From Collybiopsis luxurians FD-317 M1 (taxonomy: Eukaryota; Basidiomycota; Agaricomycetes; Agaricales; Omphalotaceae), in assembly GCA_000827265.1 (NCBI GenBank), contig KN834770.1, forward strand, positions 719,033 through 783,032: a stretch of 64,000 nucleotides of DNA, in the 5' to 3' direction. Each line of letters begins with the position of its first letter. Position 1 is the stretch's first letter. Below, piece after piece: positions 45,001 to 57,138 of the stretch. The notes below the pieces were generated by a model. That model did no database searches. It was not told where the DNA came from and worked only from the letters and a program-made list of their open reading frames with translations. The translations under genes and the position numbers were made by a program.

Positions 45001-47168
45001 TTGTTCTGACAGGAAGAGAATGCCAACTTGGCTCTAACTTGAAATTATCCTATATAGGCAAGAGTTTCGAGGGAAGACCAGGCCTAGGGCGATAGACTGG
45101 TCTTAAGGCTGTGGATAGTATTAGTGTGAGCGTTTTATGTCCCGCTTCTGTTGTTCGTTTCTCTAGCTAGAAATCAGACTTTAAAATTTTCTTTATTGGA
45201 AAGAATGGTGTGGAGAAACGTGCCTGTTACTGAATGAACTGAACTAGAAAATAATAGACTCTTGCTCCAATACGAGAGCTTCGTTTAGACCCGAATTTGG
45301 GGTGTGTATGCATGCTACTCACAACACCAAACGAGCGAAACGGCGCAGTGCCTCATATAGAGACCAGTCAACAATCGTGATGTTTCTTGATTGGACTGGA
45401 AGCTCCGTCGGAAATCGGAACAAGGTCCATGTTCTCGGACCCCATTACCCATTATGTCCTCCATATGCCTGAGCTCAGTTCCGAGGTCGACGCTGTTCGT
45501 AGAAGCCCTTTTTGGCTATGTACGCTCCGATTTTTGACGGTATTCAGTCTGAGTCTTAATATTATTGATCTATGCAAGCTTCTGGGGGTCGTTAATTTGT
45601 CGCCACAGCAAAATAGATATGCACGGACTTTCGGTTACTTTCTTACCGGACTGGCTGGCGTGCTTTCACCCTCCAGACTGGCGTCTTTGCAGTTGCAAAG
45701 AAGGGGTAGGAGTTGGGAGGAACGAGGAACAAGGAAACATGAGACCGGAGTGATGGCGTTGTTCGCTCGACAAACGAGCTTATCTGAAAAGGTGGATAAT
45801 GGATACGAAACGCCGGTTTGCGCGTGTACAGTAAGTATGTAAAAGCGTCGAGTTCAGATCGCAACTCGTACTGAGGGAAAGACATACGATTCAGATGTGT
45901 TTGCTTTATTGAAATACAAAGGCTTCTGTGTTTGGAGGTGGAAGGATTTCCGGAACTCAAAATATGGTTCAATGCGGTCGCCAATCAAGGCGGATTCCGA
46001 AACTTTGCTTGTACTTACGCTGCAAGTTCATTAAGTAACTCCGCCTCCCACCTACGAGTCCTCGGAGATTTAAATAGCGGGGGGATGTGCGCTGCATCTA
46101 TACTTTGTTTGTGGCGGCGGCGACAACGAAAGTTTTTTCTTTTTTTCTTCGAACGAGTGAGTTGTTTGTTTGCGTCCGGTAAATTCATTTTTGATCTCCG
46201 ACGTGAGCCGTATTATTTTGCCACGAAAAGCTTGTTTTCCTCACATCTTCCCATGATGTCGACGACTGAATACGGATCCTCATCATTAAAGCCTAAAAAA
46301 ATTGGTGGCACCTTTCGCCTTGGTCAGGAAATCAATTGAGCCACTGGTCTTCGCAACCGCAAATATGCAGAAATCCCATAAAATCCGCGAGTTTAGGTTA
46401 TGTTTTTTTTCCCCATCGCTCAATGTCCGCTTGTCCTGACGCCGGATGACAAACGATAATCGATGAAGGAAGTTGTATAGGAGCGGGGTCTTGCACTGCC
46501 TATTTGAGGGGAAGAGATCCGAGGTGCTAGACTGTCATGGAGTCATGGAGTCATGGAGGTCCCGATTTCCATGCTCGATTCACGTAGGATATAATTTGTT
46601 TCTTTTTATTTTCTTTTGCTAATTATTGATTAGCTAATATCTGTACAATTAGGTCAACTGAAGGACAGATTGGAATCCCAGGTTTTTTGTAGCCAGGTTC
46701 TATTACCTTTTAGGTTTCGACCTCCTGCCATTTTCGTTTCATTTGCGTTATTTGCGGAAGCTCTAGCATGCAGCAGACACATTTGAGAATGGTTTTCAAT
46801 AACTTTTGGTTGTCAAGTTGGAAGGATTTTTTTTTGCCACAAAAATGGGTCAGGTACAGGTTGAGATCCCAGTTTCTCGAAATCGCTTATTCGGGCGTCA
46901 GGAAAAGGTTATCTCTAACGAACATCCATCACATCACGAGGAAAATGGGAGATGAAGGGGGGAAAGTGTTTAGACCGAAAAGACCTGTTTCTTCTCCCAA
47001 TTACGCCACGCTGAATATCCGGGCGACAAACATCAAATGATTCATTTTAGGCCTGCTCCTTCAAAATGTTCCTTTTATATTCTCACTTTGTTTACTCTAT
47101 ATCATCCCATCTCCCCTCCCCTTCTCCCTCCCCCCTTCTCGTCCCCTAGCTGCTCATCGTCGACAGCA
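42036..47168. other. Five-kilobase region without a supported gene
   Basis: Open frames here reach at most 151 codons (45387-45842) and none shows a domain, plausible exon chain or composition like the neighbouring genes. I found no transposase, reverse transcriptase or tRNA-like sequence. A GTCATGGA triplet repeat lies at 46534-46557. The right end, about 47085-47150, is strongly pyrimidine-rich and looks like the leader of the zinc-finger gene. The region could be a long upstream regulatory region, a non-coding RNA locus, or decayed repeat DNA. Confidence 0.5.
46534..46557. repeat. Perfect 8-bp tandem repeat, three copies
   Basis: GTCATGGA occurs three times in a row. It is isolated and has no evident role. 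Confidence 0.85.
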
Positions 47169-50100
47169 TGAGCCAGTAAGTACTAGCGTCGGTCATTGCC
47201 TCTGTCTTATATTTATATACAGGGATAACACATCCCCGACTTGTACGGCTCATATCAAAGTCGAAGAACAGCCAATGTCGGACCCGTTTTTCCTTAAGTT
47301 TGCCGGAACTCTTCTGTACTGACTACTATGTTGCTCAGAAATCCACTCAAGCGCAAGACGCCACCAGATGATCAGGTCGAAGGTCCTGCAAGTAGTGGCG
47401 CCACAGCTGTCGTTCTCGACGAACAGATGGGTGACGAGCCCGACCAGCAGAACCGTCTTCGAGAAGAGCCACGTGGGTCTCGTTCGCCTACTGGGCTCCG
47501 GTCACCTTCGGGTCAGCCAAGTGAATACGAGAATGGCCATATAATGTGTCCTTATTGTCGTAAACAAGTTTCATTTCGAGATGAAGCAACCGGTGAGCTC
47601 GCCGTCGAACGGTGGCACCAACATAAGGAAAATTGGCAAGTCAAACATTTAGTCGCGTTTTATTCTGTTAAACAAAGTCTTCCAGTCCGGGTCACCATAG
47701 CCAGCTAGACGGCAATAGTTCTCCTCAAAGTCGCTTTCCTCCGGGCCAACCTCGCCAACTTACCATGAACCTTTACTCTGGCCCTCGGGCGGATTCGAAT
47801 GACTTTCCGACTCTGCTGGCTCATCCGCCGACAAAGCGACGGAGAGCAAAACGTACCGAAGAAGAACGGATTGCGTATCTTCGTGCAGACCCATATGTAG
47901 CGCAGTTCGAAGCCTATCGGGTGCTCTGTGCTAGCTGCGACAAGTGGATTCGGTTAAGACCTAACTCAACATATTGCAGTATTCCATGGGATGCTCATCG
48001 CAAGAGCTGTCTAAGCAAAAAGATGCAAGTGTTGCCGAAAGACTGTTTAATTTCTATTTTGACTTTTTTTGTTGTCCAGTTCCAATAAAAACACGTATGC
48101 CCTCGATGAACGCAACTCTCTATTGTCCAAAGATCCGGACGTCCGCAAGTTTGACGCCGAGCGTGTTCTATGCGCTGTTTGTGATCAGTGGATTCCCATT
48201 AACCCGGAAGATCACGTTCAGGCCGTACAGAAATGGCTTACTCACCGTGGAGAGTGTTCCAAGCGAGCTGTAGGCGCAGCCGTCGCTGGAGTCGGGATTC
48301 ACCGTCCAAGCAGCCCACCCTTCCGTGACCCTCGTTCAAACCACCCGCCTCCGAATCGTGGCTTGTCAGTACCTGAACGTTATTATGCTCGCCCTCCCTC
48401 ACCTCCTGCTCATGACCGTTATCGTTCCCCTCCACGACATGTTCCAGCACCTCCGTTACCGCAGACGTCTCCGCCTGGATTGCACGGTCAGCCCATCAGG
48501 GTTGTCGTTCATCCGAATGTGAAAACAGAACCCGAGTCAAGAGAGAGGAAGGAATTCGTCAGCCAGCAGGAGGCCGATGCTGACGGCGATCCCGATGCAG
48601 ACGCTGATGCGGATGTTGATGCTGATGCTGACGGCGATCTCGAAAGTGATGTCGAGGCTGATCGCATTCACATCGCTTATTCTCATCCCCCGACAAGTCA
48701 CGGTCAGGTACTCCAAGACCCGGAGAAAGTTTCTTCTTCGCAGGCCCACCCTCAACATTTTACTCCTTTGTCGAACTCAGGGCCTGCAGCTCCAACACTA
48801 GATTCGTCTGCTCCTTCCGGTGAAGGCGGCTCGCAGTCGGATCCCATCATTTATTCCCCTGCGGCCGGAATATTCCCGCCTGGACCCACCCATGAATCTA
48901 GACGTCGTAACGCTGAACAGCGTGCAGCGACTTTACGTTCAGATCACCTCATCAAGCATGTCGAGCCGAACAGGGTTTTTTGTAGCTTATGCGAAAAATG
49001 GGTTCAACTCAGACAGGATTCAAGCTATTGCGCCTATCCTTGGTTTCAGCATCGGGGAAAATGTTTGGCGAGACAGTAAGTTTGTTTTCTGACGTGCGAC
49101 AGGCTTCACGCTCATATTCACTATCTAGTCAGCGACGAGCTCAGAAGGCCGCCGAGATCGAGGAGATCAAACGGAGACGAGTGATGGGGAATGCTAGCGC
49201 TCGAAGTATGGACGTTGGAGGGCCTCATCGTCATGCTCCGCCCCCTCCATATCCTCCCCGCTCCCACCATCTCATTCATCCTTCCACCGCACATCGCCCT
49301 CATATACAATACCCATCTACTTCGCACGGGATGTACGCTCCTCCAACTCGGCAAAGCCCAGGATATCCTCCTCAAGGTGAAGAGCTGGATTACTTTTCTG
49401 CTTCGGATGCCAGTGAAGACGATGATGGTATGGACACTCACTTTGATTATCGTGGCCTCTCGGTTTCTGCTTCTGTTGCTTCCGTCTCTGAGGGCAAGTC
49501 TCACTCGACTCATTCTGTCGATGCTGATGAGGGTGAACCGGAGTACATGGATAGGTCGGATGCTGAGCGTTACACGCGATCGAGGCTACCGAGTGGCTCA
49601 GGAAGAAAGGTGCAGGAAGCAATTATTGAGTCTGATGCTAACGGTAATGCCGATGGAGATGTCGATAATGAGGAAGCGGAACCTCGGGCTGGTACAAATG
49701 GCAAAGGTAGGGAAGGAAGAGCAGATGACACTGAAAGGAATGGAATGGAAGATGTTCGTGCATTCGCATTCGTATTGCTATCTACCTCAAGAGCTCTTAC
49801 CCTTCTTTTTTAGGTCAACCGCAGACAAGGTCCATCAACCGACCACAGCCAACCTTCAACATCTGGCGGTCGTCCTGTTCCACGACATCGCGATGTGACG
49901 CCTCGAGATGTGCCTCCCACTAACCTACTGCATCCTCATCGTTCTCGGTCTGACTTTCCAAACACGGTTGAAGGCCGCCGGACGAGTCACCAAGGACACT
50001 CTCTCGTGCCCGTTCTTCCGTATATGCTGCCTAGGCCCTACCCACTCCCTCCTACTACTAACGGAGCTGGTCCATATCGTTCCTCATTCCAACAGCGACG

Positions 50101-50656
50101 GGAGCGAGAGTACTTTGACTCTCGGGGAAGTCAGAGCCGTGGTAGGGTCGGCCACAATCACCCTCAACTCCGAGTTGGTCTACGGGAAAGGACAGTTCAT
50201 CGGGTCGTCCATCATCGAGAACAGCCCAGTCGTGCCCCCGATGCAGGTCCATATGGCAGTGGTTCTTTCCCTTTGTCTGTTGTTCCTTCCGCAAGAGGCG
50301 TGTTGGCTGACCTTGACTCGCCGGCCGGGAGGTAAGTTTGACTATTCATTTCTTCTTAACATTCATCTTATTACATGTATTGTACGCGCGGTGTTTCTGA
50401 TATTTTATTCCGACCGTACAGGAAACATTTCGTCTCTCATTCGATTGCATACCTGTTCAAAACCACGTACGACTGTTCTCCGTCTTCCTCCGACGAACTG
50501 TCAATCTCCGCTCTTGTGGCATACCTCAATGCTGCTATGCCTATGGATAAACATGAGGACTTTGATACAGCCGAAGTGGTCAAGTATGTTGGGTTGCTCA
50601 GAGAAAAGGGAAGGGTGTTGCTAGAAGGAGACGTAGTTAGGAAAGTCAGGAAGTAG
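47169..50656 (+). CDS. Protein with four C2HC zinc-finger-like repeats, unknown function
   Basis: I do not recognise a named family. The start MSQDNTSPTCTAHIKVEEQP joins NPLKRKTPPDD after two introns. Four units share the pattern C-x2-C-x(n)-W-x2-H-x4-C: CPYCRKQV...WHQHKENC (about 47545-47686), LCASCDKWIRLR...WDAHRKSC, LCAVCDQWIPIN...WLTHRGEC and FCSLCEKWVQLR...WFQHRGKC (about 48980-49070). A DP-x(3)-KFDAERVLC-like lead precedes each of the last three. Between them are Pro/Ser/His-rich and Asp/Ala-repeat disordered linkers. The C-terminal part has KHFVSHSIAYLFKTTYD and a compact tail HEDFDTAEVVKYVGLLREKG. Basic KRRRAKRTEEE could be a nuclear signal. Two introns, 47636-47685 and 48025-48079, fit only as GC-AG, and the first restores the fourth zinc ligand. 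A nuclear nucleic-acid or protein-binding role is plausible but unproven. Confidence 0.82.
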
Positions 50657-51404
50657 TGGGGCTGTTTCAGAGTAAGTGGGAGAGTAAATTAGCTGGGAAG
50701 TAAATTCTATCTTGGACTTGGACACTTTGGGGTTCACTGTAATGTATGTAGGTTAGGGATCGGACTGCTTGTCATTTATGCGTGTATGTTATGCTTACTG
50801 TATATTTCTTGAGGTTAAACGAGCTGTCTATTCAAGTGCAATTATGGTTTATTATTATATGAATCCGGTTGCTGGGTACGCTATACTAACAATTCAATTG
50901 AACATGGATCTGTCGAGTTTGCTTTTATGCGTTCATTTACTGCGTTCTTCTCTGGGCATGATTGGTGAGGGAGATGAGCTGAAGGTTTAATTAAGCTGTT
51001 GACTTCAAGTTGTTGGACGGCGCAGGGCAGCCAGATTCTCCTCGCCGCGCACTGGTTCCGGGGAAGTGGCTTCGATACAGCAGGAACGGAGCCGTCCTTT
51101 CGTTTGTGTAATAAAGCTTACAGCATATTCAACCCGAAGAGTAATCAGTGAATACAGACTATTTTATCGTGAACTATCACTATGTAGACTAGAACGCGCG
51201 TCGCGGGATATTGGAGAATAGTTCGGGACCACAACGGAAGAGTTTGAGAAAGTACTTACTCTTAATTGTTGACACCAGATCTTCACAGGTTTACCAGTTA
51301 TTCGTAATCTGAGGTCTATTCACAGGTCTTATAAAAGCTAGACACCAATCACATTTACTGTATATCGAATATTTTCTCTTCTCACCGAGTATACAAAAAT
51401 TGCG
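50657..51404 (+). promoter_or_regulatory. Intergenic region with TATA box of aldo/keto reductase gene
   Basis: TATAAAAG at 51330-51337 lies 68 bases upstream of the reductase start. The preceding part holds the 3' end of the zinc-finger gene and no recognisable gene. Confidence 0.5.
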
Positions 51405-52791
51405 ATGGTTACTCAAAGAATCAAACTGGGTGGAACCGCTTCAGACATCTATGTTGGCAGAGTGGCTGTAGGTCTTCAACTCATTTTTCCCTGCGTCGAC
51501 ATGCTTACTTCCTGATGCGTAGCATGGGCTCATGACGATGACGTGCGAGGACCTTTCTAATGAGGCTAGGTGCTTTTATCATTGACGACAGACGTACGCA
51601 GATGGACGCCGAGTCCTATTTCCGATGAACAGGCTTTCGAGTCCATTAAGGAGGGCGTGGATGCACTGCCTCCTGGTACTAAGATGTTTTTGAACAGTGG
51701 TAAGTCCTTCATATGCCAACAAGTTTCTTCTGTTTAACAGAACCAGGTGAATTCTACGACATAAACTGGGGCCCAGGAAATCTCAGGCTGCTTCGTCGGT
51801 TTTTTGACAAGTATCCCGAGTACGCCGACAAGACTTTCCTCTCTGTCAAGGGTGGCAACCGCGCAATGCAGCCGGATGGCTCGTGAGTGTGTCGCCGCAT
51901 TCAATGTTGGATGTTGATCTCATCGGGCCTCTAGACTGGAGTGTCTTAGAAGCAGCGTCGATAACATCCAAAAGGAACTGGGACCAATAAAGAAGCTCGA
52001 CCTCTTCGAACCAGCCAGAATTGACCGTAACCTTCCCATTGAAACAATAATGAACAATCTAGCTACCTTGTTGAAGGAAGGCAAGTTCTCCCATATCGGT
52101 CTTTCAGAGTGCAGCGCCAACACTTTGAGGAAGGCTCATGCGGTATGTGTACTTTCTGGCTCCTGATCTATTTCTGTTGAATCCTTCCTACAGGTATATC
52201 CCGTAACTGCTGCTGAAATTGAAATCAGTCCTTGGAGTTATGATGAAAACCAGAAGGCGGTGATTGCCACTGCGACGGAACTGAACATCACTGTCCTAGC
52301 GTATTCGCCATTGGGGCATGGTTTTCTCACAGGCCAGTTCAAGAGTTTCGATGATCTTCCGAGTGAGTGTTTATTCAGAACTGCAATGAGGAAATCTGGT
52401 GACACGGTATGATAGAGGGCGATCAGCGGACAAGGCTGGATAAATTCAAAGAGCAAAACTTCAAATCCAACCTGGCTATTGTTGAGGGGTTGAAAGTTGT
52501 TGCAGACAAAAAAGGTATCACTACAGCCCAGTTGTGCATCGCTTGGGTGGCATCTCTGGGCTCAACTGTGATGCCTCTCCCGGGGTCTTCGTATGTGATT
52601 TGATGATGATTCTAGAGGTTTTTTTCTCATCGAACGTTAGGAAAGCTACTCGAACTTTGGAAAATCTAAAAGGCGGTGATGTAGAACTTTCAAGAGAAGA
52701 CTTGGCTAGCGTAGAACAGGTACTGGTTGCCAATCCAGTTGCCGGTGAGAGGTACTTTGGAAAGGAGGTAGATATGTTCCTTTGGGGCTAA
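51405..52791 (+). CDS. Aldo/keto reductase (pyridoxal reductase/YakC-like)
   Basis: This is an NADPH-dependent carbonyl reductase of the (alpha/beta)8 AKR superfamily, probably cytosolic. Exons join MVTQRIKLGGTASDIYVGRV, AHGLMTMT, WTPSPISDEQAFESIKEGVD, GEFYDINWGPGNLRLL, FLSVKGGNRAMQPDGS, and so on. The tyrosine of GEFYD and lysine of SVKGG fit the catalytic Tyr and Lys. In place of the usual histidine motif is LDLFEPARID, as in the yakC/AKR13 branch, which has LYQPxR-like text. LAYSPLGHGFLTGQF and a final SNVRKATRTLENL supply the NADP-binding end. The product is about 330 residues and appears complete. It most resembles fungal pyridoxal reductases, but the substrate is not certain. Confidence 0.9.
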
Positions 52792-53002
52792 GAAATTTTG
52801 GTAATTGAGTCAAGCCACTGTATTAAATTAGCTCTTATATTTATGTATGGATCTCGACTACGTAGATACAAGCGCGTCGCGTTAGGTCAAAGCAAGAATT
52901 ACTGGGCGCTTATGGCCAGCGCTCAGAAATTATGGGCGCCTATTTTGTCAGCAAAAGTTACACGCAAGAGATCAGGGCAGGTCGCTTTTGCCGACGACCA
53001 TC

Positions 53003-54612
53003 ATGAACAAGGACGAAGCCATTCGGTGTCTATCCATCGCTCAGAAGCACAGAGACGCAGCAAATTACGCCTCGGCCCGTAAATTTGCGCATAAATCTAT
53101 ATCTCTCTTCGATACACCCGAAGCTCACAAGTTACTCCAGTCTATCGACGAGGCGGAGGCTGCTGCTTCTTCGTCTTCTTCTGCCGCTGCCGGGTCTTCG
53201 GCGTCATCAAGCTCAGCTTCAGGAGCTGAAGCTCATCCCTCTGCGTCGGGGACAACGCATAGACATCATCAGTCTACTTCAAGTCCAAGTAGTGGTTCGC
53301 ATGCTAATGGTACAGCTGGAGGTTTAGGCGGTAAGAAGAGGGAGTATACGTCTGAACAGCATGAGATGGTCAAGAAGATTAGGGCGTGCAAGGTTACAGA
53401 GTATTATGAGATCATGTCGCTGAAAAGGGATTGCGAGGAAGTGGAAATTAAAAAGTCGTATAGGAAGGTAGGATCTCATTGTCATTTTCCAAGAGTTTAA
53501 ACTTAGGATTCTTTCATTAGCTTGCACTGGCCTTGCATCCAGATAAAAATGGTGCACCAGGAGCTGATGAAGCGTTTAAGAGTGCGTATTTACTTCTGTG
53601 GTTACTCTGGGTTTTCTGAACTTTTATATTTCACATAGTGGTATCGAAAGCGTTCCAAGTCTTGTCAGGTTCGTTTTTCTAGTGCTATCAGTGTTAGCCA
53701 TATCAGTCTGACCCATGATGTTCATGTAGATCCTCAAAAGCGCCGTATCTTCGACGCTAGTGGTTCTGACCCTGAGGATCGCACGGCTGGACGTTCATCT
53801 GGTTTCTCGCCAGCTTCGTTCGGCGGCGCCGGCGGACAAACATTCGAAGGCGAACTGAGTCCGGAAGATCTGTTCAACATGTTTTTCGGCGGAGGAGGCA
53901 ATGCTTTCGGAGGCGGATTTGGAGGTGGACCTGGTATGTCCTCCTTATACAACGGGTGTATCAAAGCTAATTTCTTGTAGTCTTCACGACGACCTTTGGA
54001 CCTGGAGGCTTCCGGACTACCAGGATGGGTGGCTTTGGCGGAGTTCCACGGCACCAGCAGCAGCAAGGGGACGAAGCTCCCCGTTCAGTGTTCATTCAAT
54101 TGCTTCCTCTCATTATCTTGTTCGGATTCTCCATGCTTTCTGCTCTACCGAACCTTTTCTCTTCCCCACCGGTACCTGACCCACATTTCTCCTTTTCGGC
54201 GACGACGAGGTACTACATGGAACGACATACACCGACACGGGACGTCACCTACCACATTAATCCGGCAGAGTTTATGAATCACCCCGTGATAGGGCCAGAA
54301 CTCGTACGGGATGGCGTAGACTTGAAGGTCGAATATCAAAAGGTGAAGGAGTCGAAAGATTCGAAGGAAAAAGAGAAGGTGAAAAGAGGGCCGAACATGG
54401 CCAAGTTTGAAGCAGGTGTGGAGAGGACGTATGTGACTGAGGTGTACACCCAGTGTAGGCGCGGACAAGACCGTAAAGAACGGGCAAAGGAGGCGGAGAT
54501 AGGACTGTTTGGGATTGGGACTGATTGGGACAAGGTGCGGAAGATTGATAGCGAGGTGATTGATGCATGTGTAGAGCTGGATCGGTTAGGTGTCAGTAGA
54601 AACCATATATGA
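53003..54612 (+). CDS. ER membrane DnaJ protein, DNAJB12/DNAJB14-like
   Basis: These J-proteins recruit Hsp70 to the cytosolic face of the ER for quality control of membrane proteins. The start MNKDEAIRCLSIAQKHRDAA and the following short helical region, ASARKFAHKSISLF, match the family's N-terminal domain. After a Ser/Ala-rich linker comes the J domain, TEYYEIMSLKRDCEEVEIKK then SYRKLALALHPDKNGAPGAD, with the HPD motif split from the YRK by an intron at about 53469. A Gly/Phe-rich region follows, then one hydrophobic segment (IQLLPLIILFGFSMLSALP, about 54095-54150) and the DUF1977-type C-terminus (YYMERHTPTRDVTYHINPAE, FEAGVERTYVTEVYTQC). The order matches DNAJB12 fully. It lies 211 bases after the reductase on the same strand. 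Confidence 0.92.
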
Positions 54613-55317
54613 TACATTTATTGCATGTAAATTATGTTGTTTTGGTTGCATTCGCTTGTCGGAATTCAGACGCGTATAATATGACAGAATTTGTGATTGC
54701 TAAGAGATTTTGGACACAATGGACCGGTCTAGAAACTGACACAAACGAATCCCTCCGTCTATTTCTGGCTCAACTTTTCCCTCTCCAGCTTGAGGTAGAA
54801 CTGCTCCTGACGCTCAACTATGGGACCAAAATTAGAGTTAGAAACCACGTTTGTGAGTTTGAACAAGGTGACAGTTTACTGACTAGCTTTCAGGTGGTAT
54901 CCATACCTTTTAAACGTGTTAGCTGGATGTACAGCGAGAGAAGCAAAAGCGAAAAAAAAATCACCAGTACGCGTACGCAGCAGCGGTCCCAAGACCCAAC
55001 GAGAGCGAAAGGTCGAAGATGAAACGTTTTCTGAGTTTGCCGACGATAGGCGCAATTGGCATGATGTTGGTGGTAGTGAATGAAAGAGTGGGCAAAATCG
55101 GATTCGGGATTGGTTGCCGACGGAAACAAATAAGGATAAACAAAGTAGACCCATCTTACACCTTGACTTGAATCGCTGCGTTATTCTGGTTCTTCACTAA
55201 CCACCACCACCTCCACCACCTTTCTCCAATTATCTCTACTCCTTCTCTTCACTTCTTCTTATCTGCACGCCCTCATCGTTTCCTGCAACTCTTTCCCACC
55301 TTCATCGCTGCCTCATA
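54613..55317. other. Intergenic region upstream of PP2A B55 gene
   Basis: Open frames here are short and show no domain. A CCACCACC-type run and a strongly pyrimidine-rich leader (about 55195-55315) precede the B55 start codon. No TATA box is obvious. Confidence 0.45.
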
Positions 55318-57138
55318 ATGGAAGACCCCTCGGGCGGCTGGCGGTTCGCCCAATGTTTCGGTGATAAGGGTGAAGTCGAGGATATAACTGAAGGTACGCT
55401 GCGCGATCTTGTTGATTCTTGATTTCGTGGCGTCTGCCTTCATCTACTCTATATATTGATTCAAATCGGTCTTCTAGCTGACATCATCTCGACCGTCGAG
55501 TTTGATTCAACCGGAAATTATCTCGCTACGGGTGACAAGGGTGGTCGGGTTGTACTCTTTGAACGGAATGAAATGGTCAGTGTTTCCAGTGTATTTCCTT
55601 ATTCGGCGTCTTGCTGGCGTTTTGCTGATCTTGCCCTCGATCGTCTGTGGTGCTTAGAAAAAGGGTTGCGAATACAAGTTTTACACAGAATTCCAATCCC
55701 ACGAACCCGAGTTTGACTATTTAAAGTCTCTCGAGATTGAAGAGAAGATCAATAAGATCAAGTGGTGCAAACGGCAAAATCAAGCCCACTTTTTATTATC
55801 GACAAACGGTGCGTATCAGGCCGATCGCTCGAGGTATACTTATCTTTACACTACTGGTCAGATAAAACAATCAAGCTATGGAAAGTCTTTGAAAAGTCAC
55901 TGCGAGTTGTGGCCGAGTCGAACCATCATGACGGTACTCGTCCGGTCCCTCCGCCAGCGCAGAGAAGTCTTCTCCGACTTCCACGCATGCACTTACAAGA
56001 CAATATCATCGCCGCTGTGCCTCGAAAAGTCTATTCGAATGCACATGCCTACCACATACATTCCATCTCCGTTAATTCTGACCAAGAGACGTACATTTCA
56101 GCCGACGATCTACGAATCAACCTTTGGAATCTGAACATTAGCGATCAGAGCTTTAGTGCGTTGCTTTGACCAGGTCGGAACCGACGTGTTGCTCATGTTT
56201 GCTATAGATATCGTTGATATCAAACCGGTCAACATGGAAGAACTCACAGAAGTCATTACCGCCACAGAATTCCATCCCACGCATTGCAACCTCTTCATGT
56301 ACTCGAGCTCCAAAAGTAACATCAAGCTTGCTGACATGCGGGATTCTGCCCTGTGCGATAGGCACGCAAAATGCAAGTTTCCTCCGATTTCATTCTTCAA
56401 TAATCTAATTGGTTGTCTGGTTGACAGGCTTTGAAGAAGAGGAAGACCCAACTACCCGGTCCTTCTTCTCGGAAATCATTTCATCCATTTCTGACGTCAA
56501 GTTCAGCCATGACGGGCGTTATATCCTCTCGAGGGACTATCTATCCCTCAAGATTTGGGACGTCAACATGGAGAATCGGCCTGTGAAGACGATTCCCATA
56601 CATGACCATCTGCGCGGCAAGCTGTGCGATCTGTATGAGAACGATTGCATTTTCGACAAATTTGAGTGTGTGTGGAGTGGAGATGACAAGTACGTGTAGC
56701 TCTCAACTTGCCTGGTTTCCCTGCACCCCGTGCTTGTTTCCCGTTCTCTCTTTGTCACTCATACTGCGTCTCTTCTCACAGAAATGTGTTAACTGGGTCG
56801 TACCACAACTACTTCCGGATATATGACACAGATACACTGAACGATGTCGTTTTGCAAGCGGACAAGTCAGCCTTTAAGATCAAGAAGATTGGTCTTTCAG
56901 GGCCGAAGCCGAATGCAAAGAACGGTTCACGGCCTAATGGGCTGAGGGACATGATGGCGCTCGACGCGTTGGATTTCAACAAGAAAATCCTGCATGCTAG
57001 CTGGCACCCGAGGGAGGCCACCATCGCGGTAATTTGATCACTTAATCCTCTCAGACAGTCTCTTACGAACCTTGAAACTCCTACTAGATTGCGGCAACGA
57101 ACAACTTGTTTTTGTACAGCGCCGCGCCCTTCGTTTAA
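55318..57138 (+). CDS. PP2A regulatory subunit B (B55/Cdc55, WD40)
   Basis: This subunit gives the PP2A phosphatase its substrate choice in mitosis, septation and stress signalling. The start [18 protein letters not shown] is followed by [20 protein letters not shown] and RVVLFERNE. Other highly conserved B55 blocks are [113 protein letters not shown] and [15 protein letters not shown]. The C-terminus [20 protein letters not shown] is joined over an intron at about 57029 and ends with TAA 57136-57138. WD40 repeats make a seven-bladed propeller. At least eight introns are present. Conservation leaves no doubt about identity. Confidence 0.95.

Noticed and set aside
45387..45842. 151-codon open frame in the gene-poor region
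   Set aside because: No domain, no plausible neighbouring exons and a composition unlike the coding sequences nearby.
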